Notes: generated by a model from the sequence alone, not told the origin. A DNA stretch of 64,000 nucleotides from VXNE01 sp965200505 (GCA_965200505.1 OZ241343.1:1798001-1862000), one strand, 5' to 3'; positions 19,514-28,763 are shown, counted from the first letter of the stretch. Translations and numbers: made by a program.

Positions 19514-20371
19514 CTAGCGGTGTGCTTTCAGCCAGGCGTTGAATTGCGGGTCGCGCTTCTCACGGAACGCGAGGCCGCCCTCGCGCGCGTCCGGATGGTG
19601 GTCGGTCACCGCGGTTTTGGCGGCGATCTCATCCAAGGACTGCTCGAAAGTCATGTCCGCGGCGTTGTACACCGAACGTTTCAGCATCCTGATCGCCACC
19701 TGTGGGCCATTGGCGATCTCGGTGGCCAAGTCCATCGTGCGCGTCTCCAGCGCCGCATCGGGCACCACTTCGTGAACCAAGCCGAGTGTGTGCGCTTCCG
19801 CGGCATCGACGATGCGCTTCTTGATGAAGAACTCCATCGTCTTGGCCACCCCCATGAGCTGCACGCAGAGGTACTGGCCGCCTTCGTCCGGCAGCAGCCC
19901 GAAGCGCAGCGTCGCGCTGCCGAGCCGCGCGCTCTCGGCGGCGATGCGGAAGTCGCAGGCCAAGGCCAGCGTCATGCCGGTTTGGATGGCGAGACCGTTG
20001 ATGGCGGCGATGGCGACCTTGTCGCAGTTGCGGAAGGCGAGGTTCACCGTCTGCGAAAGATGCCGTAAACCCTCATAGGTGCCGATGGGGTTGTCGTGCC
20101 CGTGCGGGATGGGCGCCGTCAGCGGCTCGCCGCCAATCGCCTTGTCTTGGCCGGAGATGTCGTCTCCGGCGCAGAACGCGCGGCCCTCGCCCGTGACGAC
20201 CAGCACGCGCACCCGGTGATCCATCTGCGCCTGCAGCACGGTTTCGATCAAATCGCGCTTGATGTCTTGGCGAAAGCCGTTCAACCGCTCGGGCGTGTTG
20301 AAGCGAATCCACGCGATGCCAGGGTCGCGGATTTCAACGTCAAAGCCAGTGAAGCCGCCGGTTCGCATCAT
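19514..20371 (-). CDS. Enoyl-CoA hydratase/isomerase family protein
   Basis: The 285-residue crotonase-fold enzyme starts at 20371 behind GGGAGGGA (a second ATG follows directly). Recognisable are the oxyanion-hole loop GRAFCAGDDISG and the second segment AAINGLAIQTGMTLALACDFRIAA, followed by FGLLPDEGGQYLCVQLMG. The first catalytic Glu of classical hydratases is replaced by Gln in this segment (INGLAIQTGM), so the exact CoA reaction is uncertain. The open frame upstream of 20371 is antisense to the MFS gene and is ignored. Confidence 0.87.
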   Translation of the reverse strand: MMRTGGFTGFDVEIRDPGIAWIRFNTPERLNGFRQDIKRDLIETVLQAQMDHRVRVLVVTGEGRAFCAGDDISGQDKAIGGEPLTAPIPHGHDNPIGTYEGLRHLSQTVNLAFRNCDKVAIAAINGLAIQTGMTLALACDFRIAAESARLGSATLRFGLLPDEGGQYLCVQLMGVAKTMEFFIKKRIVDAAEAHTLGLVHEVVPDAALETRTMDLATEIANGPQVAIRMLKRSVYNAADMTFEQSLDEIAAKTAVTDHHPDAREGGLAFREKRDPQFNAWLKAHR

Positions 20372-20453
20372 GGCGTGTCCCTCCCCTTCGTTCGCCGCAT
20401 GATAGCGCCGAGCGGCTTCGGTTAGCATTTGTCGTTTCGCCCGGAGCGTTTCG

Positions 20454-21782
20454 TTGTCGCCCGCGCCCCCCACCTCCGCCGTGGTCAACGCCCCCGCCGG
20501 CGCTGCGGTCGCCCGTGCCGGCGCCGCGCCACGCGACACCGACCGCTCGATGTTCGCGTCCCTCAAGGTGCGCGACTACCTGCTGCTGTGGAGCGGCATG
20601 GTGGGTTCCGCGTTCGCCATGAACATGCAGCTCGTGGCGCAGGGCTGGCTCGTTTACGAAATGACGGTCTCCGCGCTCAACTTGGCGTGGGTGACGCTCT
20701 CCTTCACGCTGCCGCAGATTTTCTTTTCGCTGGTCGGCGGCGTACTCGCGGACCGCTTGCGCAAGCGCCAGATCATCCTCTACGGGCAGGCGCTGAACGG
20801 CGTCGCCACGCTGTTCATGGCGGTCATCATCATCACCGGCAACGTCACCTTCTGGGATTTCATTTGGGTGGGCTTCGTCAACGGCACCATGCTGGCGCTG
20901 TCCATGCCGGCGCGCACGGCGTTCATTCCGGAGATCGTCGGCGAGCGGCTGATGTTCAACGCGATGGCCTTCAACACCGCCGCCTGGAACCTCTCCCGCA
21001 TCCTGGGGCCGGCGTTGGCCGGCGTGATGATCGCGGTGTTCGCCGGCGGCGACACCAGCTCGCACTATGGCGTCGGCCTCGTGTACTTCGTGTTGTCCGG
21101 CCTCTACATCGTGTCGTCCGTGACGGTGCTGTTCATGGAGCAAACCGGCAAGCCGCCGGCCGGCCGCGGCAAGAGCCCCCTCAAAGACGTGCGCGAAGGG
21201 CTGGACTACGCCCTGCACTCGCCGGTGATCGGCGGCCTCATTCTGCTGTCCATCTTGCCGTTCCTGTTCGGCATGACCATCAACACGCTGATGCCGGCGT
21301 TCAACACGGACGTGCTGCAAGGCGGGCCAGATTCACTCGGCCTGTTGATGACGGCGATGGGCGTGGGGGCCATCGGCGGTTCCTTGGCCCTCGCCAAACT
21401 CGGTGAATTGCGGCACAAGGGCTTCTGGCTGTTCCTCACCTGCCTTTTGTGGGGCGTCGCCGTGATCGGCTTCGCGTTCACGGAGACGCGCTTCACGGCC
21501 ATGGCCGTGGTGGCCGCGGTGGGTTTCATCTCGGCGGTGAACATGTCCATGAACCGCACCATCGTCACATTGCAGGTGACACCTGAGATGCGCGGCCGCA
21601 TCATGTCCATCGACATGATGTCCCACGGCCTGATGCCGCTTGGTCTGTTGCCGGTGAGCCTGCTCGCGGAGCAAGTCAGCGTGCAGGCGGGCATCGGCGC
21701 CGGCGGCGTGGCGCTGGCCCTCGGCACGCTGGTGCTGTGGTGGGCGCTCAAGGCGGTGCGGCGCATCGACAAGGGGTTTTGA
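20454..21782 (+). CDS. MFS transporter (EntS/MFS_3-like exporter)
   Basis: The 442-residue major facilitator protein has twelve probable helices, motif A-like GVLADRLRKRQIILYG after helix 2, and the mid-protein pattern of the EntS/MFS_3 group (ALSMPARTAFIPEIVG, NRTIVTLQVTPEMRGRIMS). These transporters export siderophores or drugs. The start is a TTG at 20454, with GGAG seven bases upstream; a later start at the ATG of MFASLKVRDY is possible, since the first 32 residues are low-complexity. It is divergent from the enoyl-CoA hydratase gene. Confidence 0.88.
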   Translation: MSPAPPTSAVVNAPAGAAVARAGAAPRDTDRSMFASLKVRDYLLLWSGMVGSAFAMNMQLVAQGWLVYEMTVSALNLAWVTLSFTLPQIFFSLVGGVLADRLRKRQIILYGQALNGVATLFMAVIIITGNVTFWDFIWVGFVNGTMLALSMPARTAFIPEIVGERLMFNAMAFNTAAWNLSRILGPALAGVMIAVFAGGDTSSHYGVGLVYFVLSGLYIVSSVTVLFMEQTGKPPAGRGKSPLKDVREGLDYALHSPVIGGLILLSILPFLFGMTINTLMPAFNTDVLQGGPDSLGLLMTAMGVGAIGGSLALAKLGELRHKGFWLFLTCLLWGVAVIGFAFTETRFTAMAVVAAVGFISAVNMSMNRTIVTLQVTPEMRGRIMSIDMMSHGLMPLGLLPVSLLAEQVSVQAGIGAGGVALALGTLVLWWALKAVRRIDKGF

Positions 21783-21845
21783 CGCACTGCCGGCGGCGTT
21801 GCGCGGGCAAGCCGAGTGGGATGGCGAACTTGGAAGGAGGAGCCA

Positions 21846-22523
21846 ATGGACCTGTTGGAAGGCATGATGACGCAGAAGAGCATCCGCCGTTACACGGACG
21901 AGCCGGTGACGGACGCGGAAATCTGGCAGTGCCTGCGCGCCGCCATACAAGCGCCCAATGGCGGCAACGGGCAGCCGTGGCAGTGGTTGGTGGTGACGGA
22001 CGCCGAGAAGCGCCGCCGCATCGGCGCCATCTACCGCAGAGCGTGGGGCCGCTACTTCCCGGCCATCACGGGTGTAGCACCCGAGCCGACGACGGACGAG
22101 GCCCGGCAACAAGGCATGCGCATGGCGGCTTCCGCCATCCATCTATCCGAGCACATGGGCGAAGCCCCGGCGCTCGTGATGTTGCTCGGGCGTGCCGACG
22201 AGAAAACGTATCAACTCACGGACGAAAACGGCGCGGTGGACATTGGCAACACCTACTACACCTCGCTTGTCCCCGCCTTGCAGAACTTCATGCTGGCGGC
22301 GCGGGGCTTGGGCATCGGCACCTGCCTCACCACGCTGTTCCGCATCCATCAGGACGAAGTCCGTCAAGTGTGTGACATTCCACCCGAATACGAGATCGAG
22401 GCATTGGTGCCCATGGGCCGGCCCCGCGGCAAGTTCGGCGTGGCGCCGCGGCGACCCGTGGCTGAGGTGACTTTCTGGAACCAGTTCGGCGAACGCCGGG
22501 CGGCGCCGGAGACGCTGGGCTGA
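21846..22523 (+). CDS. Nitroreductase family FMN-dependent oxidoreductase
   Basis: The 225-residue protein begins at ATG 21846 after a very strong GGAAGGAGG site. The family signature is clear: KSIRRYTDEPVTD, then AAIQAPNGGNGQPWQWLVV (FMN-binding loop), LQNFMLAARGLGIGTCLTT and GRPRGKFG near the C-terminus. Such homodimeric enzymes reduce nitro groups, quinones or unsaturated bonds with NAD(P)H. No neighbour reveals the substrate. Confidence 0.9.
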   Translation: MDLLEGMMTQKSIRRYTDEPVTDAEIWQCLRAAIQAPNGGNGQPWQWLVVTDAEKRRRIGAIYRRAWGRYFPAITGVAPEPTTDEARQQGMRMAASAIHLSEHMGEAPALVMLLGRADEKTYQLTDENGAVDIGNTYYTSLVPALQNFMLAARGLGIGTCLTTLFRIHQDEVRQVCDIPPEYEIEALVPMGRPRGKFGVAPRRPVAEVTFWNQFGERRAAPETLG

Positions 22524-22569
22524 GGGATGGCCGTGGCGCTGCGCAACTGACCACCTCGGCGGCCGGAGG

Positions 22570-23205
22570 CTACGCCTTCCCTAATCGCAGGCGCAGCCGG
22601 TCCAACATCGATGCCACGGTGGTGGCGACGAGCAACCACCCAAAGCCCACCACCAACGTGTCCGACGGCCACCCCAGGCCCAGTCCGTCGCGCACCACGG
22701 GAATGCCGACCAGCACATAGTAGGCGATGCCGTTGTGGCGGCCGATGCGGCTTGTGATGAGCTGCCGGCCGGCGAACGCGCGGCTGTCTGCCGCGTATTG
22801 CAGGAAGGCGCCGGCGATGAGCAGGGGCAGGATCGCCGGCGCCACGCCGGTGGCGGCCAGCGCGGCCACGGCCGCGGTGCAGAACAATGCATCGACGCCG
22901 TGGTCGATGAAGCCGCCCAGAGCCGACACTTCCGCGCGCCGCCGCGCCACGGGGCCATCGGCGAGGTCTGTGACTACCGCGAGCACAAAGGTTCCCGCCG
23001 CCCACCGCGCATCGCCCGCCGCGATGGCCCATGCGCAAACCGGCGCACACGCGAGGCGCAGGCCGCTCAAGGCGTTCGCCAACGTGAGGAGGTCTCGTCC
23101 CGTGCGCACATCGCTATCGTATCCGAATCGCCCCGCGCCCCACGGCTGGGGGCGGTGGCGTGCCACCCAAGCGTTTTGGAGCAACCATCTATCGCAAAGG
23201 TCCAT
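22570..23205 (-). CDS. CDP-alcohol phosphatidyltransferase family membrane protein
   Basis: The catalytic signature D-x2-DG-x2-AR-x8-G-x3-D-x3-D is complete in DLADGPVARRRAEVSALGG followed by FIDHGVD. The enzyme would transfer a phospho-alcohol from CDP to an acceptor alcohol in the inner membrane. About six hydrophobic helices are visible. The start is uncertain: ATG 23205 (211 residues, AGGA upstream) or GTG 23109 (179 residues), the latter leaving more room for the divergent Arc-like gene. Head group and acceptor unknown. Confidence 0.8.
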   Translation of the reverse strand: MDLCDRWLLQNAWVARHRPQPWGAGRFGYDSDVRTGRDLLTLANALSGLRLACAPVCAWAIAAGDARWAAGTFVLAVVTDLADGPVARRRAEVSALGGFIDHGVDALFCTAAVAALAATGVAPAILPLLIAGAFLQYAADSRAFAGRQLITSRIGRHNGIAYYVLVGIPVVRDGLGLGWPSDTLVVGFGWLLVATTVASMLDRLRLRLGKA

Positions 23206-23475
23206 AGGTTCCTGGTTCGAATGCCCAAGGCGCTTCGCGATCACATCGCGGAAGCCGCGCGGGGCACCCGCCGGAGCATCAACTCGGAGATCGTCGCGCG
23301 CCTGGAGGATTCGGTGCGCATGTCGCGAGACGACCCAATGGAGGCGTTGGGCGTAAGGCAGATGGAAATGCGGTTCGCGCGGGAGCTGTCCCATGACGAG
23401 GATCGGTTGGTGCGCCAGTTCCGGCGGTTGCGGGTGCGACAGCAACAGGGCTTGCTCGACCTGCTGTCCCAATGA
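23176..23475 (+). CDS. Arc-like ribbon-helix-helix DNA-binding protein
   Basis: The core FLVRMPKALRDHIAEAA then SINSEIVARLEDS is the Arc/MetJ ribbon-helix-helix pattern: beta-strand, then the helix pair with the N-S-E-I turn. A conventional ATG lies at 23221 (84 residues), but this would cut the DNA-contacting strand. I therefore prefer the TTG at 23176 (99 residues, MEQPSIAKVHRFLVRMP), although its ribosome-binding site is weak. The C-terminal 45 residues are charged (HDEDRLVRQFRRLRVRQQQ). It is divergent from the phosphatidyltransferase and may be a small autoregulated repressor. Confidence 0.68.
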   Translation: MEQPSIAKVHRFLVRMPKALRDHIAEAARGTRRSINSEIVARLEDSVRMSRDDPMEALGVRQMEMRFARELSHDEDRLVRQFRRLRVRQQQGLLDLLSQ

Positions 23476-23643
23476 CGGGCGCGCCATAGCGGCGCGGGCC
23501 GCGCTAGCCGGGGCCGCTCGGCCCACCGGCCGCCGGGCCTTCGCCTATTTGCCGGGCGTCGTGGTTCAATTGTCCATCGGCTGCGTGGCAGCCACCGGCG
23601 CGTCGGCCCGGCCAGCGGCGCGGACAATCTTTGGCAGGAAGCG

Positions 23644-24108
23644 ATGATCGATCTCGAAGTGAACGGCGCAGCGCGCCAAGTTGAAGCGGAACCAGACATG
23701 CCCCTTCTGTGGGTGCTGCGCGAGCAGCTAGGTCTCACCGGTACGAAGTTCGGCTGTGGGATCGCCCAGTGCGGTGCCTGCACGGTGCATCTTGATGGCG
23801 TGGCGGTGCGCTCTTGCGTCACGCCTGTGACCGCGGCGGCCGGGCGCTCGGTGACGACCATCGAGGGCCTGGCGCAGGATGGCGCGCGCCATCCCGTGCA
23901 ACAGGCTTGGATCGACGGCCAAGTCCCTCAATGCGGCTATTGCCAGTCTGGGCAGATCATGTCCGCGGCGGCGCTGCTGGCCGGCAACCCAGCGCCGACG
24001 GAAGCGGAAATCGACGCGGCCATGCGCGGCAACATCTGCCGCTGTGGCGCCTATTCGCGCATTCGACGCGCCATCAAGCAGGCGGGGGAGGCGACACGCA
24101 ATGTCTGA
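23644..24108 (+). CDS. iorA: (2Fe-2S) subunit of a molybdenum hydroxylase (isoquinoline 1-oxidoreductase alpha type)
   Basis: The 154-residue electron-transfer subunit has a plant-type [2Fe-2S] domain (CGIAQCGACTVHLDG, about residues 38-52, with a further Cys at RSCVTP) and a second four-helix [2Fe-2S] domain (CGYCQSGQ ... NICRCGAY). The size and the absence of a FAD subunit point to the isoquinoline 1-oxidoreductase/aldehyde dehydrogenase branch of the xanthine oxidase family. AGGAAG precedes the ATG. The large subunit overlaps it by 8 bp. Confidence 0.92.
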   Translation: MIDLEVNGAARQVEAEPDMPLLWVLREQLGLTGTKFGCGIAQCGACTVHLDGVAVRSCVTPVTAAAGRSVTTIEGLAQDGARHPVQQAWIDGQVPQCGYCQSGQIMSAAALLAGNPAPTEAEIDAAMRGNICRCGAYSRIRRAIKQAGEATRNV

Positions 24109-26356
24109 CGCAACGGCAAAAAAGGGCATGGGCAAGTGGAGCCGCCGGGGGCTCATCACCGCCGGCGTGGTGGCCGGCGGCGCCTTGGTGGTGGGCGTGG
24201 GCATCCGCCCCGGCCATCGCGCGCCCCGGTTGCGCGGCTTGGTCGCCGATGGCGAAGAGGCGCTCCTCAACGTGTGGTTGAAGATCGCGCCGGACAATCG
24301 CGTCACGGCCATCGTGCCCCATGCGGAGATGGGGCAGGGCGTCCATTCCACCCTCGCGCAGATGCTGGCGGACGAACTCGACGCCGATTGGAACTTGGTG
24401 GATGTGCAGGAGGCTCCGGCGCATGAGGAGTACGCCAACTACGCGCTGGGCAAGGGTTTCCTGATGGGTGACGTGGACATTCCGCGCGCCTTGGTCGATA
24501 CGGTGGATGGCGCCTTTCTGAAGTTGAGCCAGGCGATGAGCCTGCAACTCACCGGCGGCAGCACCAGTGTGCGCACCACGGGCCATCACGCCATGCGCGT
24601 GGCCGGCGCCGCCGGGCGCGAGATGCTTGCGACCGCCGCGGCCGCCGCTTGGCAGGTGCCGAGCACTGAACTGGTCATGCGCGACAGCCACATCGCCCAC
24701 CCGCCCAGCGAGCGCAACGCCACCTACGGGGAGTTCGCCGCCGCGGCGGCGGCGCTTGCCCCACCGGCAAAGCCACGCCTCAAGGCACCGGCGGAGTTCC
24801 GCTTGATGGGCACACCGGCGCCCCGTTTGGACATCCCGGCGAAGGTGGACGGCAGCGCCCTGTTCGGCATCGACGCCCAAGTGGACGGCATGAAGGTGGC
24901 CACCACGCAGCGTTGCCCGGTGTTCGGCGGCACCGTGGCCGCCATCGACGACCGCGAGGCGCTGCAAGCGCCGGGTGTGCTGCAGGTGGTGAACCTGGAC
25001 GATGCGGTGGCCGTGATCGCAGACGGCTATTGGCATGCCCGCAAGGGGCTCGACGCGCTCAAAGTGCAGTGGGACACGAACGGCTTGGAGGGCATCGACC
25101 AAGCCCACATCTTCAGCCGCTTCGCCGCCGCTTTGGACACCGTTGAGGCCCAAGACAACGGCACCACCGAGATGTCGATCGGCGACGTTGACGCGGCGCT
25201 GGCGGGCGCGACGCAACGGCTCGAAGCGGAATATCGCGTTCCCTACCTCGCCCACGCCTCGATGGAACCGATGAACTGCACCGTTTGGCTGCGTGACGGC
25301 CAGTGCGACGTTTGGACGGGCACACAGAATCCGTTGGGCGTTCGCGCCAGCGTGGCCGACATCGTTGAACTCGACGCGGACCAAGTGAGCGTCCACAACC
25401 TCTACTTGGGCGGCGCGTTCGGGCGCCGTTTCGTGGACGACTACGCCACGCAGGCGGCACGGATCGCCAAGGCGATGCCCGGTGTGCCGGTGAAGGTGAT
25501 CTGGTCGCGGGAGGAAGACACCCGCCAAGACCGCTACCGCCCCGCCGTCACCAGCCGCTTCCGAGGCGGTTTGGACGCCAGCGGCCACCCAGTGGCATGG
25601 CGCAACAGCTATGTGGACAAGCACGAACCGGCCGAGGCGCCGCTCATCCCTTACGCCATCCCCAATCGCCTGATTAAGCATGTGTCGAGCCCGACCCATG
25701 TGCCGTTCGGCGTTTGGCGCAGCGTAGACCACTCCCAGCACGCCTTCTTCACCGAATCCTTCATGGACGAGCTGGCCGTCGCCGCCGGGCAAGACCCGTA
25801 CCAGTTCCGCCGCGGCCTCTTGGCGGATTCTCCCAGGCACCGCAAGGTGCTGGATGCCGCCGCCGAAGCCGCCGATTGGGGTGCGCCGAAACCCGCCGGA
25901 ACCGGGCGCGGCATCGCCTTGCATGAATCCTTCGGCTCCGTGGTGGCACAGGTGGTGGACGTCCGGTTGCAGGCCGGCAAGGTACGCGTGGAGCGCGTTT
26001 GCTGCGCGGTGGACGTGGGCTTCGCCATCAACCCGGACGGCGTGGTGGCGCAGATGGAGAGTGGCATCGTCTATGGGCTGAGCGCCGCGCTGTACGGCGA
26101 GATCGGCATCGAGCGCGGCCGCGTGAAGCAGAGCAACTTCCACGACTACCCCATGCTCCGCATCGACGAAATGCCGGTGATCGACACCGTGATCGTCAAT
26201 GGCGGCGGGCCATTGGGCGGCGCCGGCGAGCCGGGAACGCCACCCTTGGCGCCGGCATTGGCAAACGCGCTGCACGACCTAACCGGCCAGCGCATCCGCG
26301 AATTGCCACTGAGCAAGCGCGATTGGTCCGGCCACGGTGCCGCAACGGTAGGCTGA
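24101..26356 (+). CDS. iorB: Molybdopterin-binding large subunit of xanthine-dehydrogenase family hydroxylase (IorB type)
   Basis: The 751-residue partner of the upstream iron-sulfur protein starts at ATG 24101, inside the last codons of that gene. The N-terminus has a twin-arginine signal (KWSRRGLITAGVVAGGALVVGVG), so the assembled enzyme is probably exported folded to the periplasm. Molybdenum-cofactor motifs are visible: VPHAEMGQGVHS, GGAFGRRFVDDYA and the C-terminal GGAGEPGTPPLAPA with the catalytic Glu. It hydroxylates N-heterocycles or aldehydes using water; electrons would leave through the FeS subunit to a cytochrome. Substrate not determinable. Confidence 0.92.
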   Translation: MSDATAKKGMGKWSRRGLITAGVVAGGALVVGVGIRPGHRAPRLRGLVADGEEALLNVWLKIAPDNRVTAIVPHAEMGQGVHSTLAQMLADELDADWNLVDVQEAPAHEEYANYALGKGFLMGDVDIPRALVDTVDGAFLKLSQAMSLQLTGGSTSVRTTGHHAMRVAGAAGREMLATAAAAAWQVPSTELVMRDSHIAHPPSERNATYGEFAAAAAALAPPAKPRLKAPAEFRLMGTPAPRLDIPAKVDGSALFGIDAQVDGMKVATTQRCPVFGGTVAAIDDREALQAPGVLQVVNLDDAVAVIADGYWHARKGLDALKVQWDTNGLEGIDQAHIFSRFAAALDTVEAQDNGTTEMSIGDVDAALAGATQRLEAEYRVPYLAHASMEPMNCTVWLRDGQCDVWTGTQNPLGVRASVADIVELDADQVSVHNLYLGGAFGRRFVDDYATQAARIAKAMPGVPVKVIWSREEDTRQDRYRPAVTSRFRGGLDASGHPVAWRNSYVDKHEPAEAPLIPYAIPNRLIKHVSSPTHVPFGVWRSVDHSQHAFFTESFMDELAVAAGQDPYQFRRGLLADSPRHRKVLDAAAEAADWGAPKPAGTGRGIALHESFGSVVAQVVDVRLQAGKVRVERVCCAVDVGFAINPDGVVAQMESGIVYGLSAALYGEIGIERGRVKQSNFHDYPMLRIDEMPVIDTVIVNGGGPLGGAGEPGTPPLAPALANALHDLTGQRIRELPLSKRDWSGHGAATVG

Positions 26357-26391
26357 GCGGTGCGCCGGGCTGTGCAGAAGAGCGCGTCGGC

Positions 26392-27431
26392 TTAACGGTG
26401 CGCCTGCTGAATGGCGGCGTCTTGGCCCTCGCGGATGGAGGCCATCAGGCTGGGGATGGCCGGGCGAAAGAAGCCCATCGCCCCGGGCTCGCGCCAAAAC
26501 AGGCCGAGGTTGCGGAACTCCCGGAAGGCATCGGCGAGGTCGGCAACGGAAGCGCGTGGCGGTAGGCCGCGGCGGATGGCGTCGTAGATGGCCTGCTCGC
26601 TGGCTATGGGTGTCTCCTCGAACAGGTTTGCCACCTCGTGGGCGGATTCCGCGTAGGGCGCGAGTTCCTCTTTGCGGTTCTCATAGAACGAGAAGCGGTA
26701 GAAATCCACGATGGTCTGGCCTGCTCATGGGCGGACACGCCAATCGGCGCATACGGTTCGGAGAGACGCCACAGGTTGGCGCCCCATGCCTGCAGGAACG
26801 GCGGGTAGCCTTGGGAGTCTTTGACGATCTCCTGCAAGACGGTTTCCTCGATTCGCCTTCCACCATTGGTGGCCGGCGTCTGCAACGCATCGGCGGCGCT
26901 GGCCGGGTCCAGCGGGTCCAGTGCCACGACCGGACACTTCGCCCACAGGGAAGGATCGATGTCGTGGAGCAGCTGGTGCAGGAGCGGGGTACCCACCAAC
27001 AGGACGGAAAGCACACCTTGCGATAGCTCAGTGGTGGTGACGAGGGCCGACAGGATGGGCGCTGGCAGCCCTTGCGCTTCGTCGATCACCAGCAGACGAG
27101 GGGTTCCGTCGTAGCTTGCCGCCGCCTCCTCCAATGCGCCGTGGCCGTCTGCTCCGCTGGGGATCGCCGCGTCCAGCAGCAACGCAGCCACACTGGACAC
27201 CGTTTGGCAGGAGCGCATGTAACGGTACCTCGCATCCATGCCCCGCGCCCGGGCCACGCGCTCCACCCAATGCGCCAGCGCGGTCTTGCCGTTGCCGCGT
27301 GGCGCATAGATGACGGCGACCGGGCTCTGCGCCCCCACTTCCAGCACATCCGCCAACGCCGCCTTCTCGGCCTCGCGTCCGGCGAGGTAGCGTGGATTGG
27401 CGGCGGACGGGTTGAAGGGATTGGAGGTCAT
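26392..27431 (-). pseudogene. AAA ATPase, frameshifted; paralog of the adjacent upstream gene
   Basis: The first 240 residues from ATG 27431 (MTSNPFNPSAANPRYLAGRE) contain Walker A (APRGNGKTAL), Walker B (RLLVIDEAQGLP) and ELSQGVLSVLLVGTPLL. Near 26710-26730 the frame is lost after GVSAHEQA. The natural continuation (IVDFYRFSFYENRKEEL ... FFRPAIPSLMASI) runs in another frame to the stop at 26392. It aligns in order with the C-terminus of the intact neighbour (WVADYYQSRCREL ... WSAGIPSLMKYV). A single-base indel explains this. The start overlaps the neighbour's stop as ATGA. Either a recent pseudogene or a sequencing error. Confidence 0.75.
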
Positions 27432-28576
27432 GGCGCTCCGCCCGACGCGTTCGGGCCGGCTTGGTCGAGAACGTACTTCATCAGCGACGGGATCCCGGCG
27501 CTCCAAGCCATCGCGGCGCCTTGGCCCGGTGGACACCAGACGTAGCCCAGGCGGTTCAAGCTCTCCAGCGTGGCGAATCGGTCGGCGGCATCCTCGCGGC
27601 CGGTTGCGGCAAGCGCGGCGTCCAACGCCTGTTCGGATGCCGTTGCGTCCTGGCGGAGAAACAGCGGCGCCACGGCGAGGGCCGCGGACATCAGCCCGCC
27701 GCCACGCAACTCTCGACAGCGGCTCTGGTAGTAGTCTGCCACCCAAGCGGCCACCTCCGGCTTAACGGCGGCGACGGTCTTCTCTGTCAGTTCGCTTGCG
27801 CCCGTGGTCAAGTGGTTTTGCCAGAGGGCGTCCCCCCAAAGTTGCAGGAAGTAGGGATAGCACTGGCTGTCCTTGACGACGGTTTCCAAAGCCTGTGGCT
27901 CGATGCCTACGTCGTGTGCCCGCAGCGGTTCAGTCAGGGCCGCCCGCGCCGCGTCGCTGTCGAGGCGCCCAATGCCGAGCAGGCCGGCACCGAGACGCGA
28001 CCAGAAGGATGCATCCATTGCGCCGAGCCGCCCGGCCAATCCGGGTGTGCCTGCCAGCACGAGCAGAAACGGGGCTTCGGCGCGCACTTGCTGGCTGGCG
28101 TTGAGCAACAGGCCGCCCACGCCGAGCGGCAACGTATGCGCTTCGTCGATCAGCAACGCCACCGGTTTCCGGCGACAGCGCGCCAGCAGGGCGCGCCTGA
28201 CGTCGTGCTCCTGCGACGGCGACCGTTCCGCCGAACCGACCGCGGCGATTCCGGCCTTGCGTGGCAACAGCCTTGCGATGCCACGCCGGGGCGCGACAGC
28301 GCCGATCAACCCGTCCACGTCCGCAATCTCACCCGGCGTCAGCCACAGGACATCGACGCCGGATGCGCTCCCGCACACGGCCTTGAACCAGCTCAGAAGC
28401 GCCGTCTTGCCGTTGCCGCGTGGCCCCACGAGGACGACGTTGAGGGGTGGCGCGGCGCCACGCACCAAATCGTCCAAGCAGCGGCTGAGCACCGCCTGGG
28501 CCGCGCTTCGCCCGACGAGGGCCGGCGGCAGCGCACCGTCGCCGGGGACGAAGAGGCGTGGCGGGCTGGCGCTCAT
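27428..28576 (-). CDS. AAA ATPase, first of a tandem paralogous pair
   Basis: The 382-residue protein starts at ATG 28576. An N-terminal recognition region (VGRSAAQAVLSRCLDDL) is followed by Walker A (GPRGNGKTALLSWF, residues about 49-62), Walker B (VALLIDEAHTLP), a sensor segment (FLLVLAGTPGLAGRL), and a helical C-terminus with VVKDSQCYPYFLQLWGDALW. This is the Orc1/ATPase_2-like layout found in uncharacterised bacterial ATP-binding proteins. The downstream gene has the same plan. No nuclease, protease or receptor partner is adjacent, so the role is unknown. Confidence 0.78.
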   Translation of the reverse strand: MSASPPRLFVPGDGALPPALVGRSAAQAVLSRCLDDLVRGAAPPLNVVLVGPRGNGKTALLSWFKAVCGSASGVDVLWLTPGEIADVDGLIGAVAPRRGIARLLPRKAGIAAVGSAERSPSQEHDVRRALLARCRRKPVALLIDEAHTLPLGVGGLLLNASQQVRAEAPFLLVLAGTPGLAGRLGAMDASFWSRLGAGLLGIGRLDSDAARAALTEPLRAHDVGIEPQALETVVKDSQCYPYFLQLWGDALWQNHLTTGASELTEKTVAAVKPEVAAWVADYYQSRCRELRGGGLMSAALAVAPLFLRQDATASEQALDAALAATGREDAADRFATLESLNRLGYVWCPPGQGAAMAWSAGIPSLMKYVLDQAGPNASGGAP

Positions 28577-28585
28577 CGTGCGGGC

Positions 28586-28591
28586 AGTATA
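28586..28591 (-). promoter_or_regulatory. -10 element of the tandem AAA ATPase operon
   Basis: On the minus strand TATACT occupies 28591-28586, ten bases upstream of the ATG at 28576. Transcription would start near 28579, making an almost leaderless mRNA. No convincing -35 is seen. The site is divergent from the str promoter, whose -35 begins 53 bp away. Confidence 0.4.
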
Positions 28592-28643
28592 TGTCCAGCT
28601 TGCCAGCCGGCCCGCGCTCGACGCTCGGCGTTGCGCAACGTTG

Positions 28644-28672
28644 TTGCCTCGCTCGCGCCACCCCTTTAGAAT
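28644..28672 (+). promoter_or_regulatory. Sigma-70 promoter of the str operon
   Basis: TTGCCT (28644-28649) and TAGAAT (28667-28672) are separated by exactly 17 bp. The expected start near 28679 leaves an 85-nt leader before rpsL. This is the only good promoter visible upstream of the rpsL-rpsG-fusA genes. Confidence 0.7.
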
Positions 28673-28763
28673 TGCCCTCTTGCCCGACGGGGCCGCGGCT
28701 TCGCGCTGCGCCCCAGTGGGTTGCCCCACGGCGAATCGTCGCGGGGCCGAGATTGGAGAGTCC

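Noticed and set aside
20372..20566. N-terminal extension of the enoyl-CoA hydratase
   Set aside because: Antisense to the start of the MFS gene; a strong ribosome-binding site marks 20371.
24074..26275. 733-codon minus-strand frame opposite the molybdenum hydroxylase
   Set aside because: Antisense shadow; composition is His/Arg/Ala-rich and the plus strand has intact cofactor motifs.
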